A stretch of 64,000 bases of DNA from Planococcus citri (lineage: Eukaryota > Arthropoda > Insecta > Hemiptera > Pseudococcidae): positions 10,664,001 through 10,728,000 of the forward strand of contig NC_088681.1 of the NCBI RefSeq assembly GCF_950023065.1. The letters are read 5' to 3'. The notes beneath the pieces are model-generated. The model saw nothing but the letters and a program-made list of their open reading frames with translations, was not told where the DNA came from and made no database searches. Below are positions 37,206 to 47,834 of this stretch, one piece after another. Position 1 is the stretch's first letter, and each line of letters begins with the position of its first letter. Both the position numbers and the translations under genes were made by a program.

Positions 37206-37245
37206 AAGGAAATTTGTACTCACCTGAAACAAAGAAAAATTAAGG
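37206..37245 (-). promoter_or_regulatory. Candidate recursive splice site (ratchet point) in intron 1
   Basis: Seen: on the minus strand a T-rich tract (ATTTTTCTTTGTTTCAG) is followed at once by GTGAGTAC. A strong acceptor (AG at 37225-37224) and a strong donor (GT at 37223-37222) thus abut with no exon between. The donor octamer is the same as at the ends of exons 1 and 2. Known: such zero-nucleotide exons are the signature of recursive splicing in long arthropod introns. Inference: intron 1 is removed in two steps of about 18.3 kb (55565-37224) and 17.1 kb (37223-20163). I found no second site of this quality in the intron. Confidence 0.6.
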
Positions 37246-37689
37246 CGGATTAGTTAGTTGTAAAATTATTGAACAATTAACAGATAAGTACATGAAGTAA
37301 TAATGGTCAAAGGCCAACGTAAAAATTCTGAAGATCTCAACATTTAATGAAGAGCCAGAAATGGATATTCACAAATAAAGTATCATAAAAATAGAAAAAT
37401 TGATCCTTGATCGTGAAAATCACTCAAATAAGTATGTAAGTATATCAAAAATTGATGGACCATCAAAAAACAGTCAAAATTTGAGAAAATGACTCATTTA
37501 GGTATAAATTTGCACAGGTTGCTCAAGTGCTTATATTAATGAAAAATACTAAGAATTGATCAGAAATTCTCTAAACTGAATTCCAAACAATCATTTTTCA
37601 TTTCTGGGTAAATCCTTTGTAAACAGCACTCTTTTCAAGAGAGCAGCCTGCTTTGTCACAATTGTTCGTTTTGTGAGGAGAAGGGATGC

Positions 37690-38447
37690 AGGGAAGCATT
37701 TATAGTGGTACCTACTAGAATTTTTTTTTCTGAGGAAAGCCGGTCTGATAAGAGAAATTTAATGAAAGAAATTATTGAAGATTTTCATCCATTACATTTT
37801 TCTACCTTTTCATATGCTAGGCTCATTAAGAAACCTCACAAGTACAATGTTCCTGCAGTGTTATGCTTTGTGGACTACAAAAAAACATTTGATTGTGTTC
37901 AGTGACAGAAGTTATGGCAGACCCTGCTGGAGATGGGTGCTCTAAAGCATCTAGTGTGGCTGATCAAACAACTGTATGAGAAGGGATCACTATCAGCTAA
38001 TATCTAGGCCAACAAGATAACATTTGAAAAATTCCACCCAGAAAAAGGAGTTTGCCAAGGTTGCATAGTGTCTCCTCTTCTATTCAACATCATCTATGGA
38101 GAATACATCATACTGGAAATGCTGCAAAAGATCATGGATGACTCGGATCGAACTGATAAATGGCGAGGAGGTGTCCTGACAGGTGACAGATGGATCATCA
38201 ACCTCCAGTATGCTGATGACACAACTTTGGTGGCTTCAAGTATATGAGTGCATGTCAATGCTGCTCAAAAGTGCCTGGAGGAAGTCTGTGCAAGATACGA
38301 CTTACTGATCAATAGGATAAAAACAAAAATTATGATAATTGACAGGCCAGTCAACTTGCCAGAGATGCAAGAAGTTGACAGAATTGAAGTTGTGAAGCAA
38401 TTCTCCCACCTCAGATCCATCATTGAGAAAACTGGCAGATGTGAAGC
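37690..38447 (+). pseudogene. LINE-B reverse transcriptase, main part
   Basis: Seen on the plus strand: NVPAVLCFVDYKKTFDCVQ (catalytic Asp block, stop codon directly after), LLEMGALKHLVWLIKQLYEKG, EKGVCQGCIVSPLLFNIIYG, INLQYADDTTLVAS (YADD at 38209-38220, stop soon after) and later IEVVKQFSHLRSIIEKTGRC. Order and motifs are those of a non-LTR polymerase. At least three in-frame stops. The frame is cut at 38447 by the hAT insertion and resumes at 40612. Confidence 0.85.
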
Positions 38448-38551
38448 CAGAGATGGAATGATTACTGACAATAATCGATTATTCAGGTCCCATTAAATAG
38501 TCGGGACATCATCGATTATTCAGATCTTAGCGCTACCTATATTGTACTACA

Positions 38552-39006
38552 AGTCCCTCGGTGGCATAGTAGGTAGAGCCGCGGACCTCCGTTCACAAGG
38601 TACCTGGTTCAAACGCAGCTACAGAGGCAAGCTTGTGCGTGTAATTAAAAAATTGTTCGTGCAATTATCAATATTACACAGCAAGTACCGTGGGACTACC
38701 AGTTTAGCCGAGCTAACAGATAATGCACGCCATCTGTTAGCAGAATCAGAAAGCTGAAACTGGTTCGAGCGTCTATAGAGGTCAACACTGAGGAGCTCAG
38801 GGTCTCTAAACTACCTGGCTAGCTCCAAGGTGCTTGTGTAGATGTCACTAGAAAGCAACGGGAAACTACTAGTGGAAGCTCGAAACAACGTTGATTCCCT
38901 AGAATAATCGCAGTGGCAATAGGCATAGGCCTCACCCTGTTAGGGTACCACAAAAATGCGATTTCCAATGTCCTGTCAAGGATAAGGAACCACGACGATG
39001 ACGACG
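38552..39006 (+). mobile_element. tRNA-derived SINE, 455 bp, with 13-bp target duplication
   Basis: Seen: the head contains the A-box-like TGGCATAGTAGGTAGAGCC and B-box-like CTGGTTCAAACGC (38570-38620). The body holds AACAGATAATGCACGCCATC. The tail contains CACCCTGTTAGGGTACCACA and a short CGACGATGACGACG 3' end. The perfect duplication ATATTGTACTACA (38539-38551, 39007-39019) proves retrotransposition. Known: this architecture (RNA polymerase III promoter, body, simple-repeat tail) defines SINEs. The same family is at 23251-23524. Confidence 0.9.
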
Positions 39007-39069
39007 ATATTGTACTACAGTAAAAGTCGCCCAACTTATAACATTTGTCCTAGCCCCAATTTAATATCT

Positions 39070-40024
39070 GTGACCTCTCAAGCGTAAGGGTACCACAAGT
39101 CGGAAAACGAGTTTTCGAGTTAGAGGCAATAACGTGATTTCAGGTCAAAAAATCGAAAAATCGTTTTTTATCGGAATCTGGTGAGTTGACAAGTGTACTA
39201 TGTTACCCCGAAGTCACAGATGAAAAATCGACCGGAAAGTGGCAGAAATCCCGAATTTCAGCTTTCAAAGCTAACCTGACTTTAAAGTCAAACCCAAAAA
39301 AAAAATAAATGTTTTTTTTCTAAAAAATTGATTTTAAAATTTTTTTTTAGACTTTTATTGTTTGTTTTCCATGTTTTTTTCACAAATTTTACGAAAATTT
39401 CAGCAAATTTTATTTCAAAATAATCGTTTTAAAGCAAATCTGACTTGAAATTCAAAACAAAAAAAAAATGATTTTTTTCCAAAAAATTGATTAAAATTTT
39501 TTTTTTAGACTTTTATTGTTTGTTTTCCATGTTTTTTTCACAAATTTTACGAAAATTTCAGTAAATTTTATTTCAAAATAATCGTTTTAAAGCAAATCTA
39601 ACTTAAAATTATTCAAAACATGAAATTTTTTTTCAAAAAAAATGATTTTTAAAATTATTTTTAAGACTTTTATTGTTTGTTTTTCATGTTTTTTTTCATA
39701 ATTTTTATGAAAATTTTCATAAATTATATTATAAAATCGTGATTTGTAACTGTTTTCACTTGATGGTATTTTTAACCCCCCACTTTGACCATATAAAAAA
39801 ATTTAAATGAATAGATTTTCTTACTTTTTCTTTAAATGCGTTTTTCTCGGAATGAGCTTTTCTTAAACTTCAAGTTCAAATGCCTGTCACGTCGCGAATT
39901 TTGAATGTAGGTGGCTGGGGTCGGTCTCATTCGAAAGAGGACAGTTTCTAGTACCTATCTAAATACGTGATAAAATCAATTTTCAAAAATCCGACTTGTG
40001 GTACCTTTACGCTTGAGAGGTCAC
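39070..40024. mobile_element. 955-bp element with 34-bp inverted ends (GTGACCTCTCAAGCG)
   Basis: Seen: GTGACCTCTCAAGCGTAAGG at 39070-39089 and on to 39103 mirrors 39991-40024 with one mismatch in 34. It lies inside the hAT element. The interior is occupied by a three-copy ~158-bp tandem repeat. No transposase. Target duplication unresolved. Confidence 0.8.
39270..39760. repeat. Three-copy tandem repeat, ~158-bp unit
   Basis: The word ACTTTTATTGTTTGTTTTCC recurs at 39351, 39509 and, slightly changed, 39666. The flanking text (AAATTTTACGAAAATTTCAG, AATAATCGTTTTAAAGC) repeats in step. Copies 1 and 2 are nearly identical; copy 3 is more diverged. Confidence 0.85.
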
Positions 40025-40611
40025 AATTCTATTAATAACATTAACCGACTTATAACACAAACCGATTGAACAAAAAAGTGATTTTTTTGCCAACAACTTT
40101 TATATGGTCAATTTTTTACTAAACATGTAGTCATTGAGCTAAAATTTTGCAAAAATTGTGAGAAAAAGTGTTGAAAATAGGTTGAAACTTTAAAAAGTTA
40201 TAAAAAAAGTATTAAAAAATGATGTCAATCAGAAAAAGGTCTGAAAATACAGAAAAATTAGGGAAAAATTGAGTGAAAAGGTGTTAAAAACATTTTTAAA
40301 TTACATAAAAATGTGAAAAAAGCTTAAAAATCACTTAAAAATTATAACATTAAAAATCACTTAAAAATTATAACATTATCCGATGAACTAATTACAATAA
40401 CCAATGGAATTTCAATGTAATGAGATATAAAAGATTTTTTGATTGGTCAATGGTTAAGGTGCAACGAGTCAATGTACCAAATGTCCCGCATGATGTCATG
40501 TTTTGCTGTGTTTATTTGGCCAATTCAATCGGTCGATTAATCGACGATTATGCTCGATTATTTTGAGAAAAATATTCGATGTAGCATCGAATGTAATCGA
40601 TTCCATCTCTG

Positions 40612-41199
40612 TGTGAATCTGAAATACGTCACTGCTGCCAGCTCACCAGAACTGTGATGACTTGTTTGAAACAAATATGGAGCAATTAGGCGATCAGCAG
40701 GACTCTTAAAATTTGACGGGTGAACACACTGGTCTTCTCAGTGTTCCTGCAGGCATCAGAGACTTGAACCATTTGCAAAGGGGATTGGTGATGGCTTGAT
40801 GGGATGGAAATGTGGTTTTTGAGGCAGCTGCTGAAAGTCCAGTGGACAGCAAAAAGAACGAATACCTCCATTTGGGGAGAAATTGGGGTAACCAAACGAT
40901 CATCTGTGATGATCCTTGGCCAGAAACTCGTACTTTTGATTAGTGACAAGTGCAGTTGGCATGGAAATGATATTTGTGCAAGGAAAAGAAAAAGGAGCCA
41001 GAGCCAGAGGACAATAATTGTCAACCTGATGGACTGACTGACTCCATTTGCAAAGCAATGGGCTGCAGATTTGCCGAATGTGTGAGAAGCACACAGGTCA
41101 GGGAGCAGTGGTGCACACTTATCCACAGAATTAAGTAACTGTAATGGTCATAATACCCCCATACAGGGTGATATGTTATGATGATGATGATGATTAAAT
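40612..41199 (+). pseudogene. LINE-B C-terminal region and 3' tail
   Basis: Seen: SEIRHCCQLTRTVMTCLKQI and SN.AISRTLK, then MEMWFLRQLLKVQWTAKRTN and IWGEIGVTKRSSVMILGQKL, then GNDICARKRKRSQSQRTIIV. This is the Trp- and basic-rich C-terminus that follows the polymerase in many non-LTR elements. It ends in an ATGATGATGATGATGATT tail (41178-41196). Stops and frameshifts present. A 146-residue frame on the opposite strand is a shadow. Confidence 0.75.
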
Positions 41200-44170
41200 G
41201 GCTCTCATTCTGGTGGGTCAGTGCTACTTGAGAGACTCAGGAAAGTGTAGTAGAGGTCAATATTTCATTTCTGAGGTGAACATGTTGCCATATTTTACAT
41301 TGGGGTAGGATTCACAGAAAAAAGGAGGGACTACTCCAGAAGTTATAAGTGGAGGTTGCATCATTATCATCAATCTGCCCTCACAAACGTAGAGTGGGGG
41401 AAAAGGGTGGCTTGCCACTAGTGCAATGATCTAAAGTTGGGAGTTATCATGATGTTATTTGAAGTCTAGGTCATTGTCATAATACTTATCAGTTGAAGTA
41501 TGCGATTAATTGAAAACATTCTATGTACTTGCTGTGCCAGGAGTAAAGTTGGGGCTGCCTATGCCTACCATCGTCATAATCATAACATTGCATATTATTT
41601 TCAGCTCTATAGGTCTAGGTAAGTACATAACATAGATCATCTCCAATAAAATTATTAACCGCCTCGTTATAAATCAGATCAATTAACCGAAGTAGCATCG
41701 ATTCGATAATCCGACCATTTCAATACCATCAATACCCAAATCTTAACTCACTCGAGCATTGCATAATAATATCAACAGAAAATAAAAATCATAATCCAAA
41801 AACCGCGTACAAGCCGGAATCCGCACCAGCACGGGCACGATTCGAATACGATTCAGATATTAGGTTACTGGGCCAATGATAATGAAACGTTTGGATTACG
41901 ATTTTTTCCCAAATACTTACGCGTATATACGATAATATGAGCCCATTGTGAATAATTTTTTTTCCCTTTACAAATTAATAACGATTCGCGTATACCTATA
42001 CCTATACCTAACGTAAGCGGTATTATTAAATGAGATATTACTATTTATTTTTAATAGAAACAATATCGTGATAATGACGCCCTCTCTTCGAGACGGATTT
42101 TTGGCTTAATTCAATAAAGCGCCGGATTTAGCCGAAGGTGAATTATTGGGTATACACCGTAGCCCTATAATCATACACTGGCCATAGATCGCATCGATCG
42201 CGTCAATGTATTTTCAGCTCGGTATCTTCACGAAATCTATTAGCAACGTTTACGCGAGACGTCAAGTGTGGTGTGAGTGAGAAGGTAAGGTACTTACACG
42301 ATTTTATGCTTTTTTTTAATACTTACCTTACCTTCGTTTTCATTTTTCCAGCTACCTTACGCGGTGCGTGGCGTGGTCTTAAAATAAATTCCATAGATGA
42401 TAAGACTCTCGTATAGGCTTAGCTATTTTCTAAAGCTTATAGGCTTAGTTTTTATGTACCTACTTATGTGTAACCTTCAAAGTTAACGCATCGATGAAAA
42501 GATATGTCGTTTACCTATGTTCTTTGGTATGGTTATGTGGATACATTATGCATGCATGTAGATGCGGCGTGTTATAATGTACATTTTAAGCAATTATACG
42601 GGTTATACGAGGAGAACATCAATGTGGGCTCGGGTCAGTGCATTTGGTTGTGTGAGAGTTGGATGTGCTGTGGAGGTCGAAATTTTGAAAATTTTGGTAA
42701 TTTTGCTACGATGGGAGGTCTCCTGCTCTGAAAAGAATTACTATTCAATTTTTGAAAAAGTTCAGGGAACAATTCGACAAAATAAAAATAATTTTTCATA
42801 AATAAAATATAATGCCCCAAATTTTTGAATTTTTTTAAGAAATTTGATCGAGCAGCAAAAGTATCTACTGATGAGGAGATTCGTCATTTAATTTCTCATT
42901 CTTTTAATATAGAACCATTAATAGAAATTTCCAATACACTAGCATCGTCTTTCCTGTCTGCTGTCTGCATTCCAATGTCTCACTCTCTCTCTATGTCTGC
43001 TTGTTCAACAACGAATCAATCAATCGAATTTTTGTCACCACATCACGAGTTCGACTACAGTATAGCCCTGCCCCGCCCGTAATCACGTTCTTGTATTTAG
43101 CAAATACTATAGGTATGTGCTATGTACATTGTACATGTAGCATGTGTGCATTTCATTGCACTGTCGTTAAAGTAGGTATTTCGAAACAGTTGTAGTTCGT
43201 ATTTCGTATAGATCTAATATCAAGATACCATTATTTGCGCCTTCCGGCCATTGAGACATCTATTCTATCCGAGTATGTGGTATTCCTGTTCGACTTATAC
43301 CCATTAAAGCCCATTTGGGACGATCGCTAATTAAATAAGTACTAAAAGAGTGTGGTGTGGTGGAACTCCTCGTGTGCTTTATAATTCGCATCGTGGGTTC
43401 GTGAATAATGGCAGTTGTACATACATTATGAGAATCCACATCACAAAGGTCACCAAGAATAATATGCACGTGCATACAGAATAGATGGATATTTCAGAAT
43501 GAGAGCTGCATTGATTGTATTTTGCAAGGGAAGCATATTCATTCCGCTGATTTTGGTTCTGGAAATTCTCACATACTATTTTGAACAGAACCAGTCTTAA
43601 CTCATTTCAAACATTTTCAGCAACTCGGGTCTGTTTTCTGATTTTTAGAAATTTTATGAAATGGGATGCATGAATTTAATTTTTAAGATCCTTGATTTGG
43701 GTTCAGGGGTAAGCGATGAAATAGTTTCAAGTTTCAGAAGAATCCCTGCATTTCAAGCCAGATTTCATTTTGCTTACATTTTCACATATTCTGGTGATTT
43801 TTTGCCCTTTTTTATTTATTTATTTTTATTATTTTTATTTTCAACAAAGTGAGTACAATTGTACGTGATTAATCATAAATTAGTTCGCCCATTTTTACAT
43901 TCATGTGTTTTTCACCTTTTTTGGAGCCGAGCATACTTTCACATATTTCACTACTTTTACGAAAATACATCAAAATTTTATAATTATACGATGTTTTTAC
44001 AGAAAAACAAAAATTTTTTATATTTGTTAGTTTCGAAATGAACTTTATTAAAGGATGATTCCTCTCATTGGAAATAACAGTTTGGAATATAGAGAGGGGG
44101 GGGGGGGGGTCGACTGAAAATTTCCAGATTGATATTGGGGAAAAAAATACCAATTTTGCCAATTGATACT
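41200..44170. other. Non-coding intron sequence
   Basis: Mostly single-copy AT-rich DNA. 42295-42360 has facing GGTAAGGTACTTA and ACTTACCTTACC words. A G14 run lies at ~44096-44110. No exon found. Confidence 0.4.
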
Positions 44171-45760
44171 CGTAACAATATCAATGGATTTTTGGGGGCC
44201 TAAATGTGAATTTTATAAATTCAATTTCGAGAGGACTAAAACCGATGTTTTTTTTAGGAAATTGATTTTGCAAAAAAAAAAGAGAACAAACCCGAGTGAA
44301 GGAAGGGCGAAAACTTTAGAAAATTTGTATTTTGAGAGAATTAAAAATCATGTTTTTTTATGCAATGAGTTTACTTTTTGGCTTTTAAAATTTTAGTAAT
44401 TTTGAAAAATAAAACAAAACAAGCCCAAGCGAAACGAGGGCAAAAGCATTCGAAAATTTGCGTTTTGAGAAGGAGAAAAAGCAATTTTTTTTCAGTGCAG
44501 GTCCTTTTATTTCGGGTCCTCCTTTGCCCCCCCCCCCCCGTCTACCAATTATTTTTTTCACTCCTCGCTTTTTTCTGATAATTCTTTTTCCGATCTTAGC
44601 CTCATTTTACCCAAATCTTAAAATTTCAAGCCACTTGTGACCAGTTCACTGAAATTTCATCAGTTTTTGGTGATTTTTAGTTGTTTTTAGACCCATGTTA
44701 GAGTTTTTATGGTGCTTCATTCTTTTTACTAAATTTTCATTTACTTTGATCCCATTTGATCAGTTTTATTGCTAATTTTTGATAATCTTCCCAATTTTCA
44801 CCTAATTCTGCTCAAATTCTGTCGTATATTATTCAATCAATTTTCAGTCTTTTCAACTGTTCTTATGTCATTTGAAGAAATTTCAACGTTGTTATGAACA
44901 ATTTTCACAGGGTGTCTCACAAAATTTCAACATAAAAAAGCAGGGCTTTAGCAGGACATTTTATAAACATTTAGGTAAGATCTATATTGAGAAGGGGAAG
45001 GGGGGTGAATGAGGCAAAATTTTACATTCAAAAGAAAAGCAAACGAGCCCGAGTAAAGCGAGACCAAAAGCTTTCAAAAATGTGTAAGTCAAGGTTCTAA
45101 AAAAGTTGACAAATGAGCACTTTTCAATTTTTTTTTCAAAGTTCCAGAAAAAAGAGAAATGAATTGAGAATTTGAGTTCTGATTGAAAAAAATCAGGGCT
45201 CCTTGATGAGAAGTGACAAAAAGCACGACAACTGCAGGACTCATGGGGAAAAAACAGGACTTTGGCAGGACTTACATTGGAACGGATTTTTTTTTGTTGA
45301 AAAAATCACTATTTTTTCATTACTTACTTTTTTCGTTACCTTTTTTCGAACAAATTTTCAGAAAGCTCTCCACGTGACCTCCCCCTTCCCTCATTCCCAA
45401 CACAAAAAAAATAACAAATTCCTTTTCACTCGAAAATCCCCTCCCCCCCAAATGAAATTGAAAGAAAATTTGTATGCGAAGTATTTTTTTAATTACAATA
45501 AAAATAATTTTTTAAAAAAAACATCGTTTTTTATACCTCACAAAATATTGATTTTCGAGAGCTTTTGCCCTCGCTTCGCCAGGGACAGTTAAGTTTCCTT
45601 TTTCCGTAATTAAAAAATTTCATACTTGAAGGAGAAATTAAAATTTTCAAACGTTACATGAATATTAGGCAAAATACACGTATCAAATGTAAAAATTGTC
45701 ATTTTATCTCTTACTTACATATTTTACTTTATATATTTCGAAAAAATTGTATATTTTTTT
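44171..45760. repeat. Cluster of repeats sharing the CCCGAGCGAAGCGAGGGC word
   Basis: Seen: AACCCGAGTGAAGGAAGGGC (44288), AAGCCCAAGCGAAACGAGGG (44421) and GAGCCCGAGTAAAGCGAGAC (45047), plus the inverse TTTGCCCTCGCTTCGCCAGG (45566). The first two sit in direct repeats ~140 bp apart. At 44908 begins a CAGGGTGTCTCACAAAATTT end. 45590-45740 is closely related to 54680-54830 (GAAGGAGAAAT..AAAATTTT..ATTAGGCAAAAT). No genes. Confidence 0.5.
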
Positions 45761-46030
45761 TCAATAACGTCGTTCAAATTTTCCATTATATTTTTTTACA
45801 TTTTTAAAAAATTTATTTTTTCAATTTTCATTAATTTTTTTAGGCGTTTATCCTGTCATTTTAATCAGGTTTTAATTACCTACGTTTTGTGCAGGTTTTT
45901 CTAAATATTGCAGAATTTTGTTAGAATTTTAATATAATAGGTATCATTGTTCTGACATTTTAAACACACTTTAATTCTATTTTATGCAAGTTTTTGCTAT
46001 ATGAAAAGCCGAACTTGATCATGTTTTTTT

Positions 46031-47834
46031 AGTGTGCGTAGCACGCTATTGGTTTCGCTTTGAGAAATTGAAATTTCAATTGCAATGAATGTTCTCTTAA
46101 GCTATCCAACCGTTTTTTGTACCTATTGGACACCATTTGAGAATCATTAAGGCGGAGGGTATAGATTTATTTTCATTCAATTCGGATGGGTAATTGCTGA
46201 GTAATTGCAATTTTAGTTCATTATTTTAATGCATTAAATCCTAAAAAAGGGAAAAGGGGACTTGTAGAACACCTGCCGCTCATTGTACCCTGCTATACCC
46301 CCAGTCTATTCCTTCACCAGCTGTGTTTCATTGTACCCTGTTACACCCCCGGTCTGTTAGCTGTAAATTCCAAGTGGGAGTGGTTTGGTGGGGCGTTTAC
46401 CAAACAAATATATTATTTTAATGCCCTAACCCTCGTAGTGAATTGGTGGCTGAGTGGATAGGGCATGAAGGTAGGAATAGGAAATTCAGGGACCCAGGTT
46501 CGAATCCCCGTGAGGTAAGTAGGTAGGTGACAGATTTTTCGTAGGAAAATTGGATAGGTAAATGCTTTGGAGTTACTACCTATGTAGTACATGATAATGG
46601 GGCAAAAATAATGCTGAAATTGAGTTATGAATTATATCATATTTTGCTAAATAATGCTGAAATTGAGTTTATGAATTATGATATCATTTGCTAACTAAAA
46701 ATTCATTTCATTAATTTTTTGTCTACCTATAGCCATAAGTAAAGTAAGAATTACCTTGACATAAATAATTTTTAACTTTTTACTTATAATTTAAAAATTA
46801 CTTCAAAATGAGTAATTAAACCAATTTTTGTACAATTGAAACATGAAATTTTTATTATCATGATTTAGTAAAAATTATTAAAACAAAATGATTTTTACTA
46901 TTGGTACCTATAGCAAAATTTATTAAAATTATAATTTTTACTATACGATTACAGTAAAAATTATTGAATGGGATCTGGTACTTAATTGTGCTAAATACCA
47001 GTATTAAGTTAAATTTTTTTGTAAAAATTATCCATTTTTTTTCGTGTAATTTAGAGGCAATTCAAATTCTTAACATATTTTATAAGATTTAATTCTTAAT
47101 TTAGAATAAAAAGCAAGTTCTGAAAGTTGGTTTGAAAATTTATAAATTTGAAGACAATGGAAATTCTAAAAAAAATAATATGAAAATTTGTATTTAGAGA
47201 CGCTGAGAATTCCAAAAATTGATTAAAAGTTCTGTAAGTTGCAGATAATGTGAACTTGAAAATTATATGAAATAAGTATTGTAATATTTATGAACAAGAT
47301 GAGAATTCTGAAAAATTGGAGGCAATGTAAATTCCAAAAATTGAGTAAACGTTTTACAATTTGTGGACAACATGAACTTGAAAATTGAATTTGAAATTTT
47401 TTAATTTAAAGACGATAAGAATTCTGAAAAATTATTCAAAATTTGACTATTTAGAGGCAATGTGAATTCTAAAAATTGATTGCAAATTTCCTAACTCAGC
47501 AGCAATGCAAAATTCTGAAAATTTATTGAAAACTTTATGAAATTGTAGCGATGGGGAATTCGGGAAATTGATTTGAAATTTTGTAAATTTTAAAACAATG
47601 CAAACTATGAAAAACAACTAGAAATTTCTTAATTTAGAAGCAATACAAGCTTATAAATTATTCTGAAATACCTATTGTAATTTGGAAAATATGAAAATAC
47701 TGAAAAACAATTATTATTTTGAAGCAGTGAGAGTTTCAAAAATTCTCATTACTGTGACATGGTTGATTCACTTATGCACTACCTAGATGTAATAACGGTT
47801 ATAGCTGTAGAAAAGGCAGCTAGCTACGCACACT
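46031..47834 (+). mobile_element. 1.8-kb element, left member of an inverted pair
   Basis: Seen: begins AGTGTGCGTAGCACGC at 46031 and ends GCTAGCTACGCACACT at 47834, a 12-bp inverted terminal match. The whole length is repeated in reverse at 50358-52165 with few differences. It holds a tRNA-like segment (46443-46514), a two-copy ~42-bp direct repeat (46609-46695) and periodic AT-rich text, but no transposase frame. No clear target duplication. Confidence 0.75.
46443..46514 (+). ncRNA. tRNA-like sequence inside the left 1.8-kb element
   Basis: TGGTGGCTGAGTGGATAGGG (A-box-like, as in Leu/Ser tRNAs) and CCCAGGTTCGAATCCCCG (near-perfect B box and T arm). Repeated in the right element at 51681-51754. 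The middle does not fold into a convincing anticodon arm and the acceptor ends do not pair well, so a functional tRNA is unlikely. Confidence 0.4.

Larger units (their letters stand above)
38448..40611. mobile_element. Non-autonomous hAT element, 2164 bp, inserted in LINE-B
   Basis: Seen: ends CAGAGATGGAAT at 38448 and ATTCCATCTCTG-like at 40611. The flanks TGTGAAGC (38440-38447) and TGTGAATC (40612-40619) are an 8-bp duplication with one later change. Removing it rejoins the LINE frame (GRCE then SEIRH). Known: 8-bp duplication and CAGAG/CAGNG ends are hAT features. No transposase; it holds a SINE and a 955-bp inverted-end element, so its own core is short. Confidence 0.85.

Noticed and set aside
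40686..41126. 146-residue minus-strand frame
   Set aside because: Antisense shadow of the LINE-B C-terminal region.
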